NCBI RefSeq assembly: GCF_022489025.1
Contig: NZ_JAKVTG010000002.1
Coordinates: forward strand, 292,740-356,739
Reading direction: 5' to 3'
Length of the DNA stretch: 64,000 nt
From: Planococcus halocryophilus
Lineage (GTDB): Bacteria; Bacillota; Bacilli; Bacillales_A; Planococcaceae
Of the stretch, positions 55,978-64,000 are shown piece after piece; the first letter of the stretch is position 1; every line of letters starts with the position of its first letter. A program made the position numbers and the translations under genes. The notes under the pieces are model-generated. The model was given only the letters and a program-made list of their open reading frames with translations. It had not been told where the DNA came from and did not search any database.

Positions 55978-57114
55978 ATGAAATTCGAGATAAAACGTGA
56001 GCGATTAGTTGAAGGATTAAACGATGTAATGAAAGCAGTAAGTTCAAAAACAACCATTCCGATTTTAACGGGGATTAAAATGGATGTTTCTTCAGAAGGA
56101 ATGAGATTAACAGGAAGTGATTCAGATATCACGATCCAAACCTTTATTCCTGCAGAAGAAGATGGCGAACAAATCATCCAAGTTACTAATGGAGGAAGTA
56201 TTGTTCTTCAAGCAAAAGTTTTCGGAGAAATTATTCGTAAATTACCGACAAACGAAGTTGAAATTGAAATCACAGGAAATTTCCAAACACATATCCGTTC
56301 AGGAAAGTCAGAATTCCATTTGATCGGCTTAGACGCAATGGATTATCCACAATTGCCTGATATTCAAGACGATCGTTTGTTTACCATTCCAGCAGATCTA
56401 TTAAAAACGATTAACCGCGAAACGGTGTTTGCTGTTTCAAGTTCAGAAACACGTCCTGTATTAACAGGCGTTCATTGGGAAGTTAAAGATGGAGAGCTAG
56501 TTTGTGTCGCAACCGATAGTCACCGTCTAGCTCGTCGTAAAACAAAACTTGAAACATTGCCAGAAGGGGAGTACAGCGTTGTTATTCCAGGGAAAAGCTT
56601 AACTGAGCTCAACAAAATCCTTGATGACACTTCTGAAGCAGTTGAAATCGTGATGACGAACCAACAAGTATTGTTCAAGTCAAAACACATTCTTTTCTTT
56701 TCTCGTCTATTAGAAGGCAACTATCCAGATACAAGTCGTTTAATTCCAGCAGAATACAAAACGACAGTAACTGTAAACGGACGTTCACTTCTACAAGCAA
56801 TTGATCGTGCATCTCTATTAGCTAGAGAAGAACGCAATAATGTGGTGCGCTTTTCTGCAAAAGAGGGCAGTGATGTTGAAGTTTCTTCTAATTCACCTGA
56901 AGTCGGTAAAGTAGAAGAACAATTACAAGCTCAAAGTATTGAAGGAGAAGAACTTAAAATCTCATTTAGTGCTAAATTTATGATGGATGCCCTTAAAGCC
57001 ATCGATGGACAAGATGTGGTAATTCAATTTACTGGAGCAATGCGCCCATTCATTTTGAAATCAGCATTAGATGACTCAATTTTGCAGTTGATTCTTCCTG
57101 TCCGAACATATTAA
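55978..57114 (+). CDS. dnaN: DNA polymerase III beta sliding clamp
   Basis: 378 aa. MKFEIKRERLVEGLNDVMKAVSSKTTIPILTGI at the start and MRPFILKSALDDSILQLILPVRTY at the end are the classical beta-clamp termini; three clamp domains fit the length. Follows dnaA and the unwinding region, ends at terminator 57132-57154. Confidence 0.98.
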   Translation: MKFEIKRERLVEGLNDVMKAVSSKTTIPILTGIKMDVSSEGMRLTGSDSDITIQTFIPAEEDGEQIIQVTNGGSIVLQAKVFGEIIRKLPTNEVEIEITGNFQTHIRSGKSEFHLIGLDAMDYPQLPDIQDDRLFTIPADLLKTINRETVFAVSSSETRPVLTGVHWEVKDGELVCVATDSHRLARRKTKLETLPEGEYSVVIPGKSLTELNKILDDTSEAVEIVMTNQQVLFKSKHILFFSRLLEGNYPDTSRLIPAEYKTTVTVNGRSLLQAIDRASLLAREERNNVVRFSAKEGSDVEVSSNSPEVGKVEEQLQAQSIEGEELKISFSAKFMMDALKAIDGQDVVIQFTGAMRPFILKSALDDSILQLILPVRTY

Positions 57115-57131
57115 AAATAAAACAAACCCTC

Positions 57132-57154
57132 AGGATAGCCATATAGGCTATCCT
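57132..57154 (+). terminator. Terminator of dnaN
   Basis: AGGATAGCC-ATATA-GGCTATCCT followed by six T. Confidence 0.85.
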
Positions 57155-57221
57155 TTTTTACTTTTTAGCTAAAATAGGGTAAAATAGAGGGATAGACTAT
57201 GAATCGAAGGATGAGTGCATT

Positions 57222-57461
57222 TTGAGAGAAATCGGGATTGAGACGGAATATATAACATTAGGACAATTGTTAAAAATGACAGATACAATAAGTTCAGGCG
57301 GAATGGCAAAATGGTTTTTAGGTGAACACGAAGTTTTTGTGAACGGGGAAGCTGAAAATCGCAGAGGACGCAAGTTGCGTGCAAATGATCTTGTAAATAT
57401 TCCAGGGTTTGGAGATTTTCGTATCGTGACGGCTGAAGGCATGAGCTTCGATGCGGATTGA
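57222..57461 (+). CDS. yaaA: S4-domain RNA-binding protein YaaA (RlbA)
   Basis: 79 aa S4-like fold with [36 protein letters not shown] start. Overlaps recF by 11 bp; the dnaN-yaaA-recF order is standard. Linked to 50S ribosome assembly. Confidence 0.93.
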   Translation: MREIGIETEYITLGQLLKMTDTISSGGMAKWFLGEHEVFVNGEAENRRGRKLRANDLVNIPGFGDFRIVTAEGMSFDAD

Positions 57462-58563
57462 CCGCCTTGAGCTTGTCAATTATCGAAACTACGAATCATT
57501 AGAACTGGAATTTTCTCCAGAGATTAATGTGTTCATAGGGGAAAATGCGCAAGGCAAAACCAATATCATGGAATCTCTTTATGTTTTATCTATGGCAAAA
57601 TCGCATCGCACATCTAATGACAAGGAATTGATACGCTGGGATGCTGATTATGGTAAAATTAAAGCTGATGTTTTCCGTAAATACGGTAAACTGCCCCTTG
57701 AAATAACCTTGTCAAAAAAAGGGAAGAAAGCGAAAGTTAATCATTTAGAACAACGCAGGCTGAGTGATTATATTGGCCAATTAAATGTTGTCATGTTTGC
57801 TCCTGAGGATCTTCATCTTGTAAAAGGAAGTCCACAAGTGCGCAGACGGTTTATTGACATGGAAATTGGACAAATCTCTCCGGTTTATTTACACGATTTA
57901 GTAAATTATCAAAAACTCCTCAAACAAAGAAATCATATATTGAAGCAACATTATGGAAAACAAACCATTAACGACGTCATGTTCGATGTTTATACAGAAC
58001 AATTTATCGAAGCGGCTGTCAAAATTATACGCAAGCGGTATCAGTTTATGGAGCTTTTGCAAAAATGGGCTGAACCGATTCATCACGGCATTTCTCGGGG
58101 GCTCGAACAACTTCAAATCCGCTATCAACCGATTAGCGGTTTAAAGCCTGAATGGACGCCTGAAGAAATGGCGTCTTTTTTAGAGCAGAAACTGATCGAA
58201 GTACGCAAACGAGAGATTGAACGTGGTGTGACACTTGTCGGTCCACATCGTGACGAGCTGCAATTTTTTGTAAATGGTTATGATGTTCAAACTTACGGTT
58301 CACAAGGACAGCAGCGCACTACTGCTTTATCGTTGAAATTAGCTGAAATTGAGCTGATCAAACAAGAAGTTGGAGAAGCACCCGTGCTGTTGCTTGATGA
58401 TGTCCTGTCTGAACTAGATGATTACCGACAATCCCATTTATTAAATACGATTAAAGGATCGGTTCAGACCTTTGTCACCACGACGAGTGTTGAAGGCATA
58501 CAGCATGAAACAATTCAAAACGCCCGTCTTTTCGAAGTTTCACATGGCACTGTTAAAAAGTAA
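57451..58563 (+). CDS. recF: DNA repair and recombination protein RecF
   Basis: 370 aa SMC-like ATPase that loads RecA at gaps. Walker [16 protein letters not shown], signature [16 protein letters not shown] and Walker [15 protein letters not shown] are intact. Starts [14 protein letters not shown], overlapping yaaA. Confidence 0.97.
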   Translation: MRIDRLELVNYRNYESLELEFSPEINVFIGENAQGKTNIMESLYVLSMAKSHRTSNDKELIRWDADYGKIKADVFRKYGKLPLEITLSKKGKKAKVNHLEQRRLSDYIGQLNVVMFAPEDLHLVKGSPQVRRRFIDMEIGQISPVYLHDLVNYQKLLKQRNHILKQHYGKQTINDVMFDVYTEQFIEAAVKIIRKRYQFMELLQKWAEPIHHGISRGLEQLQIRYQPISGLKPEWTPEEMASFLEQKLIEVRKREIERGVTLVGPHRDELQFFVNGYDVQTYGSQGQQRTTALSLKLAEIELIKQEVGEAPVLLLDDVLSELDDYRQSHLLNTIKGSVQTFVTTTSVEGIQHETIQNARLFEVSHGTVKK

Positions 58564-58607
58564 AAACACTTTAATATAGAAATATAGCTTTGGTTTTGAC
58601 TAGATAG

Positions 58608-60572
<1,965 letters not shown>

Positions 60573-60602
60573 GTGATATAGAGTTGAGAGGAGGCTGCGG
60601 GT

Positions 60603-63170
60603 ATGGCTGAACGGCCGAGCAGTGGTGTTGAAGAAATAAATATAAGTACGGAAATGCGAACTTCATTTTTAGATTATGCAATGAGTGTTATTGTGTCTCG
60701 TGCCTTACCGGATGTGCGTGATGGATTAAAACCAGTTCATCGCCGCATTCTTTATGCAATGCATGATTTAGGAATTACAGCAGAAAAAGGCTATAAAAAA
60801 TCAGCGCGTATCGTTGGAGATGTTATTGGTAAATACCATCCTCACGGTGACTCAGCTGTTTATGAAACCATGGTTCGTATGGCGCAAGATTTTAGTTATC
60901 GTTATATGCTTGTCGATGGTCACGGAAACTTCGGGTCAGTTGATGGAGATTCTGCAGCAGCAATGCGTTATACAGAATCCAAAATGTCGAAGATTTCGAT
61001 GGAATTATTACGTGATCTAAACAAAAATACCGTAGATTATCGCGATAACTATGATGGCCAAGAAAAAGAACCCATTGTGTTACCAAGTCGATTCCCGAAC
61101 CTTTTAGTAAATGGTACTTCAGGGATTGCTGTTGGTATGGCTACGAATATTCCACCACACCATTTAGGCGAAACAATCGATGCTGTTTTGGCACTCGCTG
61201 ATAATCCAGCAATCACGACTGAAGAGCTAATGGAACATATTGAAGGACCTGATTTTCCGACTGGCGGTATCATTCTCGGTCGTAGTGGGATTCGTCGCGC
61301 TTATGAAACAGGTAAAGGTTCTGTTTTAATTCGTTCAGTTGTGGATATCGAAACAAAACCAAATGGCAAAGAAGTCATTATCGTTAATGAGATTCCTTTC
61401 CAAGTCAATAAAGCTCGATTGATTGAAAAAATCGCAGAATTGGTGCGTGACAAGAAAATTGACGGCATTACTGATCTACGAGATGAGTCTGACCGTAACG
61501 GCATGCGTATCGTCATCGAAGTTCGCCGCGATGCCAGTGCAAGTGTTCTTTTAAATAATTTATACAAACAAACGGCGATGCAAACGAGCTTTGGACTCAA
61601 CATGCTGGCACTTGTAGACGGCCGACCAAAAGTACTTAGCTTAAAAGAAATTCTTTTCCATTACCTAGAACACCAGAAAGTAGTTATTCGTCGTCGTACA
61701 CAATTTGAATTGACGAAAGCAGAAGACCGCGCTCATATTTTGGAAGGTTTACGAATTGCATTAGATCATATTGATGCTATTATTGCTTTGATTCGTGGAT
61801 CACAAACTGCAGAACAAGCGCGTAATGGCTTAATGACTGACTTCAATTTGACTGAACGCCAATCTCAAGCCATTTTAGATATGCGCTTGCAACGTTTAAC
61901 TGGGTTGGAAAGAGACAAAATCGAAGAAGAGTATTTAGCATTAGTGAAATTGATCGAAGAATTGAGATATATTCTTGCGAATGATTACCGCATTCTTGAA
62001 ATTATTAAAGAAGAAATGCTTGAAATTAAAGACCGTTTTAGCGATAAGCGTAGAACTGAAATTACGACCGGCGGAGCGGAAATGTTTGAAGATGAAGATT
62101 TGATTCCAGTGGAAGCAACTGTATTAACACTGACTCATAACGGTTATATCAAACGTTTGCCAGCGAATACTTACCGTAGTCAAAAACGTGGTGGTCGTGG
62201 CGTACAAGGAATGGGTACAAACGAAGATGATTTCGTTGAACATTTGCTGTACACGTCTACTCACGACACGATTCTGTTCTTTACAAACAAAGGGAAAGTT
62301 TATCGTAAAAAAGGATACCAGATTCCTGAATACGGCCGGACTGCCAAAGGCTTACCATTGGTTAACCTTTTAGAAATTAGTAAAGAAGAGAAAGTTACAG
62401 CTGTAATCCGTGTGAAAGAATTTAAAGAAGACTCATTCTTCTTCTTTACGACACGTGAAGGTCTCAGCAAACGGACACCTGTAACGAATTATGCCAACAT
62501 CCGTCAAAACGGTTTGATTGCGATCAGTCTTCGTGAAGAAGATGAGCTCATTTCAGTTAAATTAACAGACGGTACTAAGGAAATGGTCATCGGTACTAGA
62601 GATGGTGCGTTGATCCGCTTCCCAGAAACCGATATTCGCAGCATGGGTCGAACAGCTAGTGGAGTTCGTGGCATTCGTCTTCGTGAAGGCGATGCAGTAG
62701 TCGGCATGGAGATTTTGGACCCTAACGACAATGTATTAGTCATTACGGAGAAAGGATATGGTAAACAGACGAAAGAATCTGAGTACCGTGTTCAATCTCG
62801 TGGCGGTATGGGAATCAAAACATGTCAGATTACAGATAAAAATGGACCACTTGTTGCGGTTCGAACTGTTAATGGCTCAGAAGATATCATGCTTATAACA
62901 GTTAATGGTATTTTAATTCGTATGGACGTTAATGATATTTCAACTACGGGCAGAAGCACTCAAGGCGTCCGTTTAATTCGATTAGGCGACGAAGAAATAG
63001 TAGCGACTGTAGCAAAAGTCAAAAAAGATATCGACGTTCCAGAAGAATTAGAAGAAGGCGACGAAGAGAGTACAGAAACAACTAGCAACGAAAACACTGA
63101 AGCAAATGAACTTGTTACAGATGATCAAGTTAGTTCTATAGAAGAAACTCTGGAAGAAGACGGAGAATAA
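60603..63170 (+). CDS. gyrA: DNA gyrase subunit A
   Basis: 855 aa. Catalytic Tyr in [13 protein letters not shown]; quinolone-determining region [41 protein letters not shown] is wild-type like (Ser and Glu at the usual positions). C-terminal pinwheel with [11 protein letters not shown] (GyrA box) and an acidic tail rich in Glu. AGGAGG before ATG. Confidence 0.98.
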   Translation: MAERPSSGVEEINISTEMRTSFLDYAMSVIVSRALPDVRDGLKPVHRRILYAMHDLGITAEKGYKKSARIVGDVIGKYHPHGDSAVYETMVRMAQDFSYRYMLVDGHGNFGSVDGDSAAAMRYTESKMSKISMELLRDLNKNTVDYRDNYDGQEKEPIVLPSRFPNLLVNGTSGIAVGMATNIPPHHLGETIDAVLALADNPAITTEELMEHIEGPDFPTGGIILGRSGIRRAYETGKGSVLIRSVVDIETKPNGKEVIIVNEIPFQVNKARLIEKIAELVRDKKIDGITDLRDESDRNGMRIVIEVRRDASASVLLNNLYKQTAMQTSFGLNMLALVDGRPKVLSLKEILFHYLEHQKVVIRRRTQFELTKAEDRAHILEGLRIALDHIDAIIALIRGSQTAEQARNGLMTDFNLTERQSQAILDMRLQRLTGLERDKIEEEYLALVKLIEELRYILANDYRILEIIKEEMLEIKDRFSDKRRTEITTGGAEMFEDEDLIPVEATVLTLTHNGYIKRLPANTYRSQKRGGRGVQGMGTNEDDFVEHLLYTSTHDTILFFTNKGKVYRKKGYQIPEYGRTAKGLPLVNLLEISKEEKVTAVIRVKEFKEDSFFFFTTREGLSKRTPVTNYANIRQNGLIAISLREEDELISVKLTDGTKEMVIGTRDGALIRFPETDIRSMGRTASGVRGIRLREGDAVVGMEILDPNDNVLVITEKGYGKQTKESEYRVQSRGGMGIKTCQITDKNGPLVAVRTVNGSEDIMLITVNGILIRMDVNDISTTGRSTQGVRLIRLGDEEIVATVAKVKKDIDVPEELEEGDEESTETTSNENTEANELVTDDQVSSIEETLEEDGE

Positions 63171-63174
63171 GCTG

Positions 63175-63202
63175 AAGCCCTTTGATTTAAATCAAAGGGC
63201 TT
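63175..63202 (+). terminator. Terminator of gyrA
   Basis: AAGCCCTTTGAT/ATCAAAGGGCTT (63175-63186 with 63191-63202), 4-nt loop, then TTTTG, directly after the gyrA stop. Confidence 0.9.
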
Positions 63203-63892
63203 TTGTTATGGAGAAATTTATTACGAGTTGCCGGGTTTGTTATATCTAGCAGAGAAAATTAGTTCGAATTTTTATAAGCTGAAGTTCCTAGCAGCAGTTT
63301 CGCTAACAGGTGATTCATATTTTGAACCTAGCGATTATGTTCGGAAGAAACTTGTAGAGCAGTGACAAAGCGAGAGCTTCGAATTTTTTACTTCGATAAA
63401 AATTTTGGGCTTTGCTAACCTCATAGGCTGATAGAATATCACCTCTTCTAAAAATGTAGGTGCGAATTCAAAAGAGTTATTTATGTAGAGAGGCTGTAGC
63501 TTATCTAGTTGATGAAGTCAGAAGGATAGTGATAGAAGAACAATTTTGAAATCGAGGTTAGAGGATTAGAGAGATGATACAGATTTTGCTAAATCATTTA
63601 CAAATCATCTATTACAGAAATGCTCTGCTTTTAAGTTAATTATTGAATTGGCTAGGTTGATATTTTTAAGTAGGCTTATCGATAAGTAATTTTCAATAAT
63701 AAATTAAACTTATTGGATGCTGTGTTTTAGAGAGCACTATAAAGTGGGTAGAGTAGAGAAAGTGTTTGGTATCAAGGCTTTTAGTTACCTCCGAGAGTTA
63801 GTTATCTCTATTTAATTTAGAATATAAAAATAGGAATCTTTATTTTGAAATAAGCTTATTTTATAAAACTAAAGATTTCTTTTCAAAAAGTG
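63203..63892. other. Non-coding gap before the rRNA operon
   Basis: 690 bp of AT-rich sequence without an ORF that has a ribosome site; stops are frequent in all frames. It may hold further rRNA promoters or UP elements, but I see no other clear -35/-10 pair. Confidence 0.5.
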
Positions 63893-63921
63893 TTGACTCT
63901 AATATATCAGCATGGTATATT
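63893..63921 (+). promoter_or_regulatory. rRNA operon promoter
   Basis: TTGACT (63893-63898) and TATATT (63916-63921) with a 17-bp spacer; A/T-rich UP-like sequence lies just upstream. Confidence 0.8.
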
Positions 63922-64000
63922 AGTTGAGTCGCCAATGAGCGCGGCAAACAAATAGAAATAACTTGAACCTTGAAAACTGAACAGCAAAACGTCAACAAAT
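63922..64000 (+). ncRNA. Leader of the 16S rRNA transcript, cut by the window edge
   Basis: CTTGAAAACTGAACAGCAAA at 63966-63985 is the conserved leader sequence seen before 16S rRNA in Bacillales (also common in rRNA spacers). The mature 16S begins beyond base 64000. Its position after gyrA matches the first rrn operon of this order. Confidence 0.75.

Noticed and set aside
63203..63892. Possible small genes or tRNAs between gyrA and the rrn promoter
   Set aside because: No frame with start signals and no cloverleaf-forming sequence seen.

Overview
The window spans the replication origin of a low-GC Gram-positive bacterium (Bacillota, Bacillales). Gene order around oriC (rpmH-dnaA-dnaN-yaaA-recF-gyrB-gyrA-rrn on one side; rnpA-yidC-jag-mnmE-mnmG-rsmG-noc-parA-parB ... 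walRKHIJ-htrA-rlmH on the other) and the protein sequences fit the family Planococcaceae (Planococcus/Sporosarcina-like). The genus call is an inference; no 16S sequence is inside the window.

Layout. 1-14.8 kb is accessory DNA: the C-terminus of an FG-GAP/PQQ-repeat protein, a PgaC/PgaD/deacetylase (poly-GlcNAc type) operon, a lipoprotein, a two-gene operon pairing an alpha-oxoamine synthase with a six-TM PAS-GGDEF-EAL protein, a nucleoside hydrolase, an ankyrin lipoprotein, a 45-aa membrane protein, a methyltransferase, and an HxlR regulator divergent from a formaldehyde dehydrogenase. 14.86-23.18 kb is an AT-rich integrative element inserted at the 3' end of rlmH, the site used by staphylococcal SCC elements. 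A near-perfect 22-bp direct repeat re-encodes the RlmH tail GEPYHK-stop at the far end. The element carries a large serine recombinase whose 3' end crosses the attachment site, an XRE regulator, a gene II/X-like replication protein, a small resolvase, two tandem DGQHR-domain proteins and two overlapping membrane-protein genes. 23-53.9 kb is the conserved left arm, almost all on the minus strand. 54-64 kb holds oriC, dnaA to gyrA on the plus strand, and the promoter and leader of an rRNA operon cut by the window edge.

How the genes work together. The right part holds replication initiation (DnaA, beta clamp, DnaB helicase, SSB, RecF, gyrase), chromosome segregation (ParA/ParB/Noc with three parS-like sites), the WalRK cell-wall signalling operon, c-di-AMP turnover (GdpP), tRNA wobble modification (MnmE/MnmG) and membrane insertion (YidC/Jag). 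The most unusual parts are the rlmH-targeted element with its DGQHR-pair cargo, and the alpha-oxoamine synthase/c-di-GMP operon, whose promoter region carries four helically phased repeats and looks like a candidate small-molecule signalling circuit.
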